From contig CADCUB010000047.1 in NCBI GenBank assembly GCA_902805775.1, positions 1 to 44,273 of the forward strand: a stretch of 44,273 nt of DNA, in the 5' to 3' direction. This document shows, one piece after another, positions 25,542-34,823 of the stretch (position 1 is the stretch's first letter; the number at the start of each line of letters is the position of its first letter). The notes under the pieces were generated by a model that was not told the origin of the DNA, did not search any database, and saw nothing but the letters and a program-made list of their open reading frames with translations. The stretch comes from an uncultured Frankineae bacterium. Lineage in GTDB: Bacteria > Actinomycetota > Actinomycetes > Mycobacteriales > SCTD01. Position numbers and translations under genes: made by a program.

Positions 25542-26507
25542 ATGCAGCCGACCGCAGCAGGGACCGACGAGGTCCTCGCCATGGGCCGCCTCGGAGTGGA
25601 CCTCTACCCGGAGCAGATCGGGGTGGGCCTCCGTGAGGTGCGCACCTTCGGCAAGTACCTGGGGGGCAGCGCCGCCAACGTCGCGGTCGCCGCTGCGCGC
25701 TACGGCCGCCGCACTGCGCTCATCAGCCGCACCGGTGAGGACCCGTTCGGCGCCTACCTCCACGACGCCCTGCGCGGCTTCGGTGTGGACGACCGCTACG
25801 TCACGGCGGTGCCGGGGCTGCCCACGCCCATCACCTTCTGCGAGGTCTTCCCGCCGGACGACTTCCCCCTGTACTTCTACCGAGAGCCCAAGGCACCGGA
25901 CCTCGTGATCCGGGTGGAGGAGCTGGACGAGGACGCCATCTCGAACGCGGGACTGCTCTGGGTGACGGTGACCGGCTTGTGCCAGGAGCCGAGCAGGGAG
26001 GCGACGCTGCACGCGCTGCGCGTGCGCGGCCGTCGCGGTCCGACGGTCCTCGACCTGGACTACCGGCCGATGTTCTGGTCCTCACGCGAGGAGGCCCGCC
26101 GCTGGGTGCAGGAGGCGCTGCGGTACGCCACGGTGGCCGTCGGCAACGTCGACGAGTGCGACACGGCTGTGGGGCAGCGCGAGCCGCGGCTGGCTGCCAC
26201 GGCGCTCCACGAGCGCGGGATCGACCTCGCGATCGTCAAGCAGGGGCCGGCCGGCGTGCTCGCAGCCACCCGCACGGAGCAGGTCGAGGTACCGCCGGTC
26301 CCGGTCGACGTGGTGAACGGCCTCGGTGCCGGTGACGCGTTCGGCGGAGCCCTGTGCCACGCCCTGCTCTCCGGGTGGGACCTGGAGCGGGCCATGCGCT
26401 TCTGCAACACCGCCGGCGCGATCGTCGCCTCGCGGCTGTCCTGCTCGGACGCGATGCCCACCGCGGCCGAGGTCGAGTCGAAGCTCGCGGAGGTCGTCCA
26501 TGCGTGA
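25542..26507 (+). CDS. iolC: 5-dehydro-2-deoxygluconokinase
   Basis: This 321-residue kinase of the PfkB/ribokinase family has the first signature GGSAANVAVAAARYG near 45 and the second, NGLGAGDAFGGA with the catalytic Asp, near 260. IolC phosphorylates 2-deoxy-5-keto-gluconate at O6. It opens the plus-strand inositol operon and overlaps the aldolase gene by 8 bp. ATG 25542 has GGGAG upstream. The surrounding iolB, iolD and mmsA genes support the assignment over a generic sugar kinase. Confidence 0.92.
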   Translation: MQPTAAGTDEVLAMGRLGVDLYPEQIGVGLREVRTFGKYLGGSAANVAVAAARYGRRTALISRTGEDPFGAYLHDALRGFGVDDRYVTAVPGLPTPITFCEVFPPDDFPLYFYREPKAPDLVIRVEELDEDAISNAGLLWVTVTGLCQEPSREATLHALRVRGRRGPTVLDLDYRPMFWSSREEARRWVQEALRYATVAVGNVDECDTAVGQREPRLAATALHERGIDLAIVKQGPAGVLAATRTEQVEVPPVPVDVVNGLGAGDAFGGALCHALLSGWDLERAMRFCNTAGAIVASRLSCSDAMPTAAEVESKLAEVVHA

Positions 26508-27375
26508 TGAGCAGATCAGCCGCCTCGTCGAGCTGCGCACCACCCGCCCCCATGCGGTGGCCGAGGCTGCCGCCGCCCGCCAGCTACCGACGTCCTTCCT
26601 CGGCGACCACGGACGCCTGATGATGATCGCCGCCGACCACCCCGCGCGCGGCGCGCTGCGCGCCGGAAGCAACCCCCAGGCGATGGGTGACCGCACGGAC
26701 CTGCTGGACCGGCTCTGCGTCGCGCTCGAGCGGCCGGGGGTGAACGGCGTCCTGGGAACGGCCGACATCCTCGACGACCTGCTCCTGCTCGGTGCTCTCG
26801 ACGGCAAGGTCGTCGTCGGCTCGATGAACCGAGGCGGCCTGGCCGGCTCGGTGTTCGAGATGGACGACCGCTTCACGGCGATGGACGCGAGCTCCATCGC
26901 CGCGGCCGGCTACCAGGGCGGCAAGATGCTCACACGCATCGACCTGGCCGACCCGCTGACCGCTCGCGCCCTGCAGGCGAACGCCGACGCCGTGAGCGAC
27001 CTCGCGCGGCACGACCTGATGGCGATGGTCGAGCCGTTCATGTCCTCCCGCATCGACGGCGTCGTCAAGAACCAGCTCACGGCAGACGCCATGGTCCTCG
27101 CGGTCGGGATCGCCTCCGGGCTCGGCAGCTCGTCGGCGCACACGTGGCTGAAACTCCCCGTGGTCGACGACATGGAGCGCGTCTGCGCCGCCAGCACGAT
27201 GCCTGCGCTCATCCTCGGCGGTGAGGTCGGCGCCGACCAGGACGCCGCCTTCGCCGGCTGGCAGAAGGCACTCGGCCTGCCGACGGTGAAGGGCCTCGTC
27301 ATCGGCCGGTCGCTGCTGTTCCCGCCCGGCGACGACGTGGCTACTGCGGTGGACACCGCAGTAGGGCTGCTGTGA
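26500..27375 (+). CDS. IolJ-type aldolase (deoxyribose-phosphate aldolase/Cgl0159-like fold)
   Basis: The 291-residue (beta/alpha)8 protein occupies the place of IolJ between iolC and iolB. It resembles actinobacterial 'Cgl0159-like' proteins from inositol loci and LacD/DeoC-type class I aldolases, not the class II IolJ of Bacillus. Landmarks are MMIAADHPARGAL near residue 45, GTADILDDLLLL, MVEPF, and WLKLPVV with a conserved Lys near 215 that could form the Schiff base. It should split 6-phospho-5-keto-2-deoxygluconate into dihydroxyacetone phosphate and malonate semialdehyde. ATG 26500 is inside the iolC end (8-bp overlap), and the stop overlaps iolB by 4 bp. The fold assignment is by motif memory, and the reaction is inferred from context. 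Confidence 0.82.
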   Translation: MRDEQISRLVELRTTRPHAVAEAAAARQLPTSFLGDHGRLMMIAADHPARGALRAGSNPQAMGDRTDLLDRLCVALERPGVNGVLGTADILDDLLLLGALDGKVVVGSMNRGGLAGSVFEMDDRFTAMDASSIAAAGYQGGKMLTRIDLADPLTARALQANADAVSDLARHDLMAMVEPFMSSRIDGVVKNQLTADAMVLAVGIASGLGSSSAHTWLKLPVVDDMERVCAASTMPALILGGEVGADQDAAFAGWQKALGLPTVKGLVIGRSLLFPPGDDVATAVDTAVGLL

Positions 27376-28244
27376 GCGCCGTCGCGGACCGTCTCGTCCG
27401 GAGCGGCGCGTCGGCCGGCGAGGGCTTCTCGCTGGTCGTGACGCCTGAGTCGGCGGGCTGGCGGCACAGCAGCCTGCGGGTGCTGGAGCTCGGCGCGGGG
27501 GACGAGGCTGCTTTCGGCACCGGTGAGGACGAGATGCTCGTCCTGCCGCTGTCGGGCAGCTGCACGGTCGACGTCGACGGCAAAAGCTTGATGCTCACCG
27601 GCCGCGCGGACGTCTTCTCCGGCGTCACGGACTTCGCCTACGCGCCGCGCGACGCCCAGGTACGGGTGTCATCGTCGGGCGGCGGCCGGTTCGCGCTGCC
27701 GGCAGCCCGGGCGTCCCGCCGGCTCGACGCCCGCTACGCCCCCGCCTCCGCGGTGCCCGTCGAGCTCCGCGGTGCCGGGCAGGCGAGCCGCCAGGTCCAC
27801 AACTTCTGCGCCCCCGAGGCCTTCGAGGCCGACAGCCTGATCGCCGTGGAAGTGCTCACACCTGGGGGCAACTGGTCGTCCTACCCGCCGCACAAGCACG
27901 ACGAGGACCGCGACGGGGAGTCCGCGCTCGAGGAGATCTACTACTTCGAAGTGGCCCGCGGCGGCCCGGCCTACCAGCGGGTGTACTCCTCCGGTCCCGG
28001 ACGGGACATCGACGTGTGCACCGAGGTGACGACCGGCGACGTCGTCCTCATCCCGTACGGCTACCACGGTCCATCCATGGCCGCCCCCGGCTACGACCTC
28101 TACTACCTCAACGTCATGGCCGGCCCCGGCGAGCGCGTCTGGAGCTTCTGCGACGACCCGGCCCACGCATGGATCCGTGACACCTGGCAGACCCAGGACC
28201 TCGACCCCCGACTGCCTCTGCACTCCCCCGGAGGAGCCTCATGA
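27372..28244 (+). CDS. iolB: 5-deoxy-glucuronate isomerase
   Basis: IolB converts 5-deoxy-D-glucuronate to 2-deoxy-5-keto-D-gluconate. The 290-residue bicupin has the expected metal site: YPPHKHDED (two His), LEEIYYFE (Glu) and PYGYHG (His). The N-terminal cupin is more divergent. Start GTG 27372 overlaps the aldolase stop (GTGA), and the stop overlaps iolD (ATGA). Length and order fit actinobacterial inositol operons. Confidence 0.95.
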   Translation: MSAVADRLVRSGASAGEGFSLVVTPESAGWRHSSLRVLELGAGDEAAFGTGEDEMLVLPLSGSCTVDVDGKSLMLTGRADVFSGVTDFAYAPRDAQVRVSSSGGGRFALPAARASRRLDARYAPASAVPVELRGAGQASRQVHNFCAPEAFEADSLIAVEVLTPGGNWSSYPPHKHDEDRDGESALEEIYYFEVARGGPAYQRVYSSGPGRDIDVCTEVTTGDVVLIPYGYHGPSMAAPGYDLYYLNVMAGPGERVWSFCDDPAHAWIRDTWQTQDLDPRLPLHSPGGAS

Positions 28245-30121
28245 CCGACACGACCCGGCTCACCGTCGCGCAAGCCGTCGTCCGCTTCCTGTCCGTCCAG
28301 TACAGCGAGCGGGACGGGATCGAGCAGCGCCTCATCGCAGGCTGCTTCGGCATCTTCGGGCACGGCAACGTCGCCGGCGTCGGGCAGGCACTGCTCGAGA
28401 GCGAGCTGCGGGACCCGGCAGCGCTGCCCTACCACCAGGCGCGCAACGAGCAGGGCATGGTGCACGCGGCCGTCGCCTACGCCCGCATGAAGGACCGGCT
28501 CTCCACCCTTGCCTGCACCGCCTCGATCGGTCCGGGCTCGACGAACATGCTCACGGGCGCGGCGCTCGCGACGGTGAACCGCCTGCCCGTGCTGCTGCTG
28601 CCGAGCGACATCTTCTCCACGCGCGCTGCCAGTCCCGTGCTCCAGGAGCTCGAGAACCCGACCGGCTACGACGTCTCGGTCAACGACGCCTTCCGCCCGC
28701 TGTCCACCTTCTTCGACCGCGTCTGGCGGCCGGAGCAGCTGCCGGCCGCCCTGCTCGGGGCGATGCGTGCCCTGACCGACCCCGCGCAGGCCGGTGCGGT
28801 GACGGTCGCCCTGCCGCAGGACGTGCAGGCGCAGGCGCACGACTGGCCCGACGAGCTGTTCGACCGGCGGGTTTGGCACGTCAGCCGGCCAGTGCCCGAG
28901 CCCGCAGCGCTCGAGCGCGCGCTCGCCGTCGTGCGCTCGGCGCAGCGACCGCTCGTCGTGGCCGGCGGCGGCGTCATCTACTCCGGGGCGACGCAGGCGC
29001 TGCGCTCGTTCGCCGAAGCGACCGGCATCCCGGTCGCCGAGACGCAGGCCGGCAAGGGCTCCCTCCCGTACGACTCACCGCTCGCCCTGGGTGCGGTCGG
29101 CAGCACCGGAAGTGTGGCGGCCAACGAGGTCGCGAGGGACGCCGATGTCGTCATCGGCATCGGCACCCGGTACTCCGACTTCACGACGGCGTCCAGGACG
29201 GCTTTCCAGGCTCCGGGCGTGCGCTTCGTGAACATCAACGTCACCGGTCTCGACACGGCAAAGCACGCCGGCACAGCAGTGCTGGCCGATGCCCGGGAGG
29301 CGCTGCACGCGCTGACCGACGGGCTCGCCGGGTGGAGCGTCGACGCGGCCTACCGCGAGCGCAACGCCCAGCGGCAGCAGGAGTGGGACGCCGTCGTCGA
29401 GCAGGCCTACACACGCGGGCACGGGCCGCTCCCGGCGCAGTCCGAGGTCATCGGCGCGGTCAACGACGTCTCCGACCCCCGCGACGTCGTGGTGTGTGCG
29501 GCCGGGTCGATGCCCGGCGACCTGCACAAGCTCTGGCGCACCCGTGATCCCAAGGGCTACCACGTCGAGTACGGCTTCTCCTGCATGGGCTACGAGATCG
29601 CCGGGGGGATGGGCGCGCGGATGGCCTGTCCGGACCGCGACGTCTACGTCATGTGCGGCGACGGCTCCTACCTGATGATGGCGCAGGAGCTCGTCACCTG
29701 CGTGCAGGAGCGCATCAAGATCATCCTGGTCCTGGTGCAGAACCACGGCTTCGCCTCGATCGGGGAGCTCTCCGAGACCCTCGGCTCCCAGCGCTTCGGC
29801 ACCTGGTACCGCTACCGCAACGAGACCACCCAGCGTCTGGACGGTGACGTCCTGCCGGTCGACCTGGCCGCCAACGCCGAGAGCCTCGGTGTGCGGGTGC
29901 TGCGTGCCTCGACGGTCGGGGAGTTCCGCAAGGCCCTCGTCCAGGCCAAGTCGGAGTCCGGCCCCGTGATGGTGCACGTGGAGACCGACCCCCTGGTCCC
30001 GGCGCCGAGCAGCGAGTCCTGGTGGGACGTCCCGGTCTCCGAGGTCGCCGAGCTCGAGAGCACGCAGCGTGCGCACGAGGCGTACGTCCGCAGCAAGGCC
30101 GGCCAACGGCTGTTCCTGTGA
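28241..30121 (+). CDS. iolD: 3D-(3,5/4)-trihydroxycyclohexane-1,2-dione hydrolase
   Basis: This 626-residue thiamin-diphosphate enzyme opens the inositol-derived ring to 5-deoxy-glucuronate. It has the three-domain layout of the acetolactate-synthase superfamily. The conserved ThDP Glu is in ARNEQGMVHAA (near 70), the central domain contains VAGGGVIYSG, and the ThDP/Mg motif begins CGDGSYLMM near 472 and extends to QNHGFASIG. The FGIFGHGNVAGVG phrase near residue 35 is typical of IolD. ATG 28241 overlaps iolB. A full length relative to the family and intact motifs argue that it is functional. Confidence 0.96.
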   Translation: MTDTTRLTVAQAVVRFLSVQYSERDGIEQRLIAGCFGIFGHGNVAGVGQALLESELRDPAALPYHQARNEQGMVHAAVAYARMKDRLSTLACTASIGPGSTNMLTGAALATVNRLPVLLLPSDIFSTRAASPVLQELENPTGYDVSVNDAFRPLSTFFDRVWRPEQLPAALLGAMRALTDPAQAGAVTVALPQDVQAQAHDWPDELFDRRVWHVSRPVPEPAALERALAVVRSAQRPLVVAGGGVIYSGATQALRSFAEATGIPVAETQAGKGSLPYDSPLALGAVGSTGSVAANEVARDADVVIGIGTRYSDFTTASRTAFQAPGVRFVNINVTGLDTAKHAGTAVLADAREALHALTDGLAGWSVDAAYRERNAQRQQEWDAVVEQAYTRGHGPLPAQSEVIGAVNDVSDPRDVVVCAAGSMPGDLHKLWRTRDPKGYHVEYGFSCMGYEIAGGMGARMACPDRDVYVMCGDGSYLMMAQELVTCVQERIKIILVLVQNHGFASIGELSETLGSQRFGTWYRYRNETTQRLDGDVLPVDLAANAESLGVRVLRASTVGEFRKALVQAKSESGPVMVHVETDPLVPAPSSESWWDVPVSEVAELESTQRAHEAYVRSKAGQRLFL

Positions 30122-30170
30122 CTCGCCTGCCCCAGCCCCGCCCGGCACACCGACACGAAGAGGACGGCAC

Positions 30171-31664
30171 ATGAGGAAGATCTCGCACTGGATCGGTGGC
30201 AAGCCGTCGAACGGCAGCTCCGAGCGCACCAGCACCGTCTACGACCCAGCGACCGGTCAGCCGCAGGCCGAGGTCCTGCTGGCGACTCCGGGCGACGTCG
30301 AGGACGCGGTCGCCACGGCGGGCGCGGCCTTCGAGTCGTGGTCGCAGTCCTCCCTCAGCGCCCGGACGAAGATCATGTTCGCGTTCCGACAGCTCGTCGT
30401 CGAGCGCATGGACGAGCTCGCCGAGGTCATCTCCGCCGAGCACGGCAAGGTCGTCTCGGACGCCCGAGGCGAGGTCCAGCGCGGCCTCGAGGTCGTCGAG
30501 TTCGCCTGCGGCCTCCCGTCCCTGCTCAAGGGCGAGTACTCCGACCAGGCCTCCACCGGGGTCGACGTCTTCTCCTTCCGCGAGCCGCTCGGCGTCGTCG
30601 CCGGCATCACGCCGTTCAACTTCCCGATCATGGTCCCGATGTGGATGCACCCGGTGGCCATCGCCTGCGGCAACACCTTCATCCTCAAGCCCAGCGAGCG
30701 CGACCCGAGCGTGTCACAGCTCATCGCCGAGCTGTACGCCGAGGCGGGCCTGCCGGACGGCGTCTTCAACGTCGTCAACGGCGACAAGGACGCCGTCGAC
30801 GCGCTGCTGGACTCACGAGGGGTTGCCGCCGTCTCCTTCGTCGGGTCGACGCCGATCGCGCGCTACATCCACGAGCGCGGCACGGCGCAGGGCAAGCGCG
30901 TCCAGGCACTGGGTGGGGCGAAGAACCATGCGATCGTGATGCCCGACGCCAATGTCGACTTCGCGTCCGACCACCTCGTCGCTGCTGCCTTCGGCTCCGC
31001 CGGGGAGCGGTGCATGGCCATCTCGGCGGCGGTCGCTGTCGGCGGTGTCGCGGACGAGCTGCTGGCCGCGGTGGCGGAGAAGGCGCGGGCGATCCAAGTG
31101 GGTCCCGGCCGGGATGCCGCCAGCGAGATGGGACCGGTCATCACGGCGGCGGCCCGTGACCGCATCGTGTCACTCATCGGCTCGGGCGAGCAGCAAGGCG
31201 CCGACGTCACGGTCGACGGCCGGGGACTGGTCGTGCCCGGGCACGAGGAGGGCTTCTTCGTCGGCCCGACCGTGCTCGACCAGGTGACGACCGACATGGA
31301 CGCCTACCGCGAGGAGATCTTCGGTCCCGTGCTGTCGGTCCTGCGCACGAGCTCCGTGGACGACGCCATCGACATGATCAACTCGAATCCGTACGGCAAC
31401 GGCACGGCCATCTTCACCTCCAGCGGCGAGCACGCCCGGCGCTTCCAGCGGGGCGTCAACGTCGGGATGATCGGGATCAACGTCCCGATCCCGGTCCCGA
31501 TGGCCTACTACTCCTTCGGCGGCTGGAAGGACTCCCTGTTCGGCGACAAGCACGTGCACGGACCGGAGGGCGTGTCGTTCTACACGCGGGCCAAGGTCGT
31601 CACCTCCCGCTGGCCGCACGTCGAGGCGCCGAGCGGCGCCAGCTACGCCTTCCCGAACGCCTGA
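30171..31664 (+). CDS. mmsA: Methylmalonate/malonate-semialdehyde dehydrogenase (CoA-acylating)
   Basis: MmsA (IolA) turns malonate semialdehyde plus CoA and NAD into acetyl-CoA and CO2, closing the inositol pathway. The 497-residue aldehyde dehydrogenase shows ITPFNFPIMVPMWM and FILKPSERDPS (cofactor site), LGGAKNHAIVMPDA, and the catalytic cysteine in GSAGERCMA near residue 280. NHAIV and the lack of the usual Glu general base at GGAKN are marks of the MmsA branch. ATG 30171 follows AGAGGA by 6 nt; this start fits the family length better than upstream codons. It is 49 bp after iolD in the same operon. Confidence 0.95.
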   Translation: MRKISHWIGGKPSNGSSERTSTVYDPATGQPQAEVLLATPGDVEDAVATAGAAFESWSQSSLSARTKIMFAFRQLVVERMDELAEVISAEHGKVVSDARGEVQRGLEVVEFACGLPSLLKGEYSDQASTGVDVFSFREPLGVVAGITPFNFPIMVPMWMHPVAIACGNTFILKPSERDPSVSQLIAELYAEAGLPDGVFNVVNGDKDAVDALLDSRGVAAVSFVGSTPIARYIHERGTAQGKRVQALGGAKNHAIVMPDANVDFASDHLVAAAFGSAGERCMAISAAVAVGGVADELLAAVAEKARAIQVGPGRDAASEMGPVITAAARDRIVSLIGSGEQQGADVTVDGRGLVVPGHEEGFFVGPTVLDQVTTDMDAYREEIFGPVLSVLRTSSVDDAIDMINSNPYGNGTAIFTSSGEHARRFQRGVNVGMIGINVPIPVPMAYYSFGGWKDSLFGDKHVHGPEGVSFYTRAKVVTSRWPHVEAPSGASYAFPNA

Positions 31665-31679
31665 GGCAGGAGCACCCCC

Positions 31680-32606
31680 ATGGCCACACCCGACCTGTCC
31701 GGGCTCCGGCTCGGCACCGCGCCCGACTCGTGGGGGGTGTGGTTCCCCGACGACCCGCAGCAGGTGCCTTGGCACCGCTTCCTCGACGAGGCCGCTGCCG
31801 CCGGCTACACGCTCATCGAGCTGGGGCCGTACGGCTACCTGCCGACCGACCCCGAGCAGCTCCGCGACGAGCTCGGCTCGCGAGGTCTCACCCTCACCGG
31901 TGGTGCGGTCTTCGCCGGTCTGCACCGGGGCGCCGACGCCTACGACCAGGCGCTCGCCGACTACCGCCAGGAGGCACGCCTGCTCAGCGCGCTCGGGGCG
32001 CGCCACGTCATCGCGCTGCCGGAGCAGTACACCGACATGCACGGCGGGGACGTGCTGGAGGCCAGCAGGCTCGAGCCGGAGCAGTGGCGTGCACTGACCG
32101 ACGGCTACTCGCGTCTCGGCCGCGTGGTGCAGGAGGAGTTCGGCCTGCAGCTCGACTTCCACTCCCACGCCGACAGCCACGTCGGCACCCAGGAGCAGAT
32201 CGAGCGCTTCCTCGACGACACCGATCCCCGGTGGGTCTCGCTGTGCCTGGACACCGGTCACGTCGCGTACTACGGCGGCGACAACGAGGCGATCGTGCGC
32301 AAGCACCCCGAGCGCATCGGCTACGTGCACCTCAAGCAGGTCGACCCGGTGCTGGTCGAGCAGGTGCACCGGGAGGGCCTGTCGTTCGCCGACGCCGTAC
32401 GACGGGGCGCCATGGTCGAGCCGCCCCACGGCGTGCCGGACATGCCGCCCCTGCTCGACGCCCTCGCCGGCCTCGACGCGGAGATCTTCACCATCGTCGA
32501 GCAGGACATGTACCCCTGCCCGCCGGACGCTCCGCTGCCGATCGCCGAGCGCACGGCGCGCTACCTCGGCGGCTGCGGGCTCGGACCGGTACGGCTGCGT
32601 CCGTGA
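31680..32606 (+). CDS. IolE-like TIM-barrel protein
   Basis: The 308-residue protein begins with LGTAPDSWGVWF, an IolE-group signature common in actinobacterial inositol operons. Metal-site phrases are LDFHSHADSHVGT, LCLDTGHVAYYGG, YVHLKQVDP and IVEQDMYP. It is either the inosose dehydratase or a related inosose isomerase. Position inside the core operon, 15 bp after mmsA with AGGAG ahead of ATG 31680, makes it the best candidate for the dehydration step. The protein at 22724 is the competing candidate. Confidence 0.85.
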   Translation: MATPDLSGLRLGTAPDSWGVWFPDDPQQVPWHRFLDEAAAAGYTLIELGPYGYLPTDPEQLRDELGSRGLTLTGGAVFAGLHRGADAYDQALADYRQEARLLSALGARHVIALPEQYTDMHGGDVLEASRLEPEQWRALTDGYSRLGRVVQEEFGLQLDFHSHADSHVGTQEQIERFLDDTDPRWVSLCLDTGHVAYYGGDNEAIVRKHPERIGYVHLKQVDPVLVEQVHREGLSFADAVRRGAMVEPPHGVPDMPPLLDALAGLDAEIFTIVEQDMYPCPPDAPLPIAERTARYLGGCGLGPVRLRP

Positions 32607-32670
32607 GCAGCCCTGCACAGCACCGCCGCACGTCTCGCACGACCCGCACCAGCCACCCACACCTCAGGGA

Positions 32671-32689
32671 CCGGTCGACCCCCGACCGG
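32671..32689 (+). other. Small hairpin upstream of the ABC importer genes
   Basis: CCGGTCG (32671-32677) and CGACCGG (32683-32689) pair perfectly around a 5-nt loop, 23 bp before the binding-protein start. It may mark a weak terminator or processing point between the catabolic and transport parts of the operon. Confidence 0.4.
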
Positions 32690-32712
32690 CCCGACACGAA
32701 CGGAGACCGACG

Positions 32713-33696
32713 ATGACGAAGCGGCGCGGACTGCTCGCACTGGGCATGACCCTGGCGCTCGGGCTCACCGCCTGCAGCAGCGAGGGCGGGGCCCCCGACG
32801 ACGAGGGCGGCGGCGGTGGTGGTGGCGGTGTCGACACCGACCGCTACACCATCGCTATGATCACGCACGAGGCTCCGGGCGACACCTTCTGGGACAAGAT
32901 CCGGGCCGGGGCGGAGGACGCCGCCGGTGCGCTGAACATCGATCTCAAGTACTCGAACGACCGCGAGCCCGGCGCGCAGGCGAGCCTGGTGCAGAACGCC
33001 GTGGACAGCGACGTCGACGGCATCGCCGTCACGCTGGCGTACGCGAACCAGGTCGGGCCGGCGGCCCAGTCAGCCGCTGAGGGCGGTATCCCGGTGGTCG
33101 CCTTCAACTCCGGCATCACGGAGTACAACAAGTACGGCGCCTCGATGTACTTCGGCTCGGACGAGAACCTGGCCGGCGAGACGGCCGGCCAGCGCATCGC
33201 GGCGGACAACGGTGAGAAGACGATCTGCGTGGTGCAGGAGCAGGGCTCGGTCGCCCTCGAGGCCCGCTGCGCCGGTGTGAAGAAGGGGTTCCCGAACACC
33301 GAGAACCTCAACGTCGACGGGACGCAGCTCACCGCGGTGCGCTCGACGATCGAGGCCAAGCTGCAGCAGGACCCGTCCATCAGCCACATCGTCACCTTGG
33401 GCGCGCCCATCGCGCTGACGGCGCTCGAGGCGAAGGGCGACGCAGGCACCGACACGAAGGTCATCACCTTCGACCTCAACCAGGACGCCGCCCAGAAGAT
33501 CGCTGACGGCGAGCTCGAGTTCTCCATCGACCAGCAGCCCTACGTCCAGGGCTTCATGGCGGTCCAGTCCCTGTGGGCCTACCTGAGCAATGGCAACGAC
33601 ATCGGCGGTGGCCAGCCCGTGCTTACCGGCCCGTCCTTCGTCGACGCCGACAACATCGAGCAGATCCTGCCGTACGCCAAGAACAACACCCGCTAG
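32713..33696 (+). CDS. Sugar/polyol ABC transporter substrate-binding lipoprotein
   Basis: The 327-residue precursor has a lipoprotein signal peptide with lipobox LTAC, a Gly-rich linker of eight glycines (about 33-40) and a periplasmic-binding-protein type 1 fold (ribose/inositol/fructose cluster). Phrases such as VDGIAVTLAYANQV, GIPVVAFNSGI and VITFDLNQDAAQKI are typical. It likely captures inositol or a related cyclitol outside the membrane and hands it to the permease encoded next. The start is ATG 32713 with GGAG 8 nt upstream. A strong hairpin follows the stop, suggesting separate mRNA stability for this gene. Confidence 0.92.
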   Translation: MTKRRGLLALGMTLALGLTACSSEGGAPDDEGGGGGGGGVDTDRYTIAMITHEAPGDTFWDKIRAGAEDAAGALNIDLKYSNDREPGAQASLVQNAVDSDVDGIAVTLAYANQVGPAAQSAAEGGIPVVAFNSGITEYNKYGASMYFGSDENLAGETAGQRIAADNGEKTICVVQEQGSVALEARCAGVKKGFPNTENLNVDGTQLTAVRSTIEAKLQQDPSISHIVTLGAPIALTALEAKGDAGTDTKVITFDLNQDAAQKIADGELEFSIDQQPYVQGFMAVQSLWAYLSNGNDIGGGQPVLTGPSFVDADNIEQILPYAKNNTR

Positions 33697-33703
33697 CGCT
33701 CCG

Positions 33704-33735
33704 CCCGGAGGGCGCCTTCCCAGGCGCCCTCCGGG
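33704..33735 (+). terminator. Perfect 14-bp intercistronic hairpin between binding-protein and permease genes
   Basis: CCCGGAGGGCGCCT (33704-33717) and its exact complement (33722-33735) flank a TCCC loop, 8 bp after the binding-protein stop and 22 bp before the permease start. There is no T-run. Such hairpins commonly protect the upstream message or cause partial termination, so that binding protein is made in excess over permease. Confidence 0.85.
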
Positions 33736-33757
33736 CACCCGACCTCAGGAGAGAGCC

Positions 33758-34816
33758 ATGAGCACAACCGTGGCGACGCCATCCACGTCGCCGACCAAAG
33801 ACTCCGCGGCGCCACCGAAGAAGTCCCTGCTCACGGTCCTGCTGGCTCGACCGGAGCTCGGAGCGGTCGTCGCCGCGGTGGTCATCTACCTGTTCTTCTT
33901 CGCGATCGCCGATCCGTTCCGCTCGCTCCCGGCGCTGTCGACGATCCTCTACACGAGTTCCGTGATCGGCATCGTGGCCGTCGGTGTCGCGCTGCTCATG
34001 ATCGGTGGCGAGTTCGACCTGTCCGCGGGTGTCTCGGTCACGGCCGCGGCGCTGACGACGTCGATGATCTGCTACGAGCTGCGCCTCAACCTCTGGGTCG
34101 GCGTGCTCGTCAGCCTGGTCCTGATGCTGCTCATCGGATTCATCAACGGCTACCTCGTCGTGAAGACGGGGATCCCCAGCTTCCTGGTGACGCTCAGCAC
34201 GTTCTTCATGCTCCAGGGCCTGAACCTGGGTGTCACGCAGCTCGTCACCGGCACCGTGGCCACGCAGAACGTCTCGGACATGGACGGCTACGACTCTGCC
34301 AAGGCCGTGTTCGCGTCATCGTTCTCGGTCGGCGGCGTCACCGTGCGCATCTCGGTCCTCTGGTGGCTCGTCTTCGCCCTGCTGGCGACGTGGATCCTGC
34401 TCCGCACCCGTGTCGGCAACTGGATCTTCGCCGTCGGCGGGAACGCCGCGAGCGCACGGGCCGTCGGTGTGCCGGTCAACAAAGTGAAGATCGGCTTGTT
34501 CATGGGCGTCTCGTTCCTCGCCTGGTTCCTCGGCCAGCACATCCTGTTCCAGCTCAGCACCGTGCAGTCGGGACAGGGCGTGGGCCAGGAGTTCCGCTAC
34601 ATCATCGCGGCGGTCGTCGGTGGCGCGCTGCTGACCGGCGGCTACGGCTCCGCCATCGGCTCGGCCATCGGCGCGTTCATCTTCGGCATGACGACGCAGG
34701 GCATCGTCTACGCCGGCTGGGACCCGAGCTGGTTCTTCACCTTCCTCGGCGCGATGCTCCTGATCGCCGTGATGGTGAACCTGTACGTCAAGAACTACGC
34801 CACGAGCCGGAGGTAA
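33758..34816 (+). CDS. ABC transporter permease (ribose/inositol type)
   Basis: This 352-residue protein has about ten membrane helices (branched-chain/ribose permease family). Recognisable points are [11 protein letters not shown] near 80, [21 protein letters not shown] near 130 with the family signature, and [18 protein letters not shown], the cytoplasmic loop that contacts the ATPase. The N-terminal 25 residues are Ser/Thr/Pro-rich. ATG 33758 has AGGAGAG upstream. A single permease gene means that it works as a homodimer. Confidence 0.92.
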   Translation: MSTTVATPSTSPTKDSAAPPKKSLLTVLLARPELGAVVAAVVIYLFFFAIADPFRSLPALSTILYTSSVIGIVAVGVALLMIGGEFDLSAGVSVTAAALTTSMICYELRLNLWVGVLVSLVLMLLIGFINGYLVVKTGIPSFLVTLSTFFMLQGLNLGVTQLVTGTVATQNVSDMDGYDSAKAVFASSFSVGGVTVRISVLWWLVFALLATWILLRTRVGNWIFAVGGNAASARAVGVPVNKVKIGLFMGVSFLAWFLGQHILFQLSTVQSGQGVGQEFRYIIAAVVGGALLTGGYGSAIGSAIGAFIFGMTTQGIVYAGWDPSWFFTFLGAMLLIAVMVNLYVKNYATSRR

Positions 34817-34823
34817 GGCGGCC

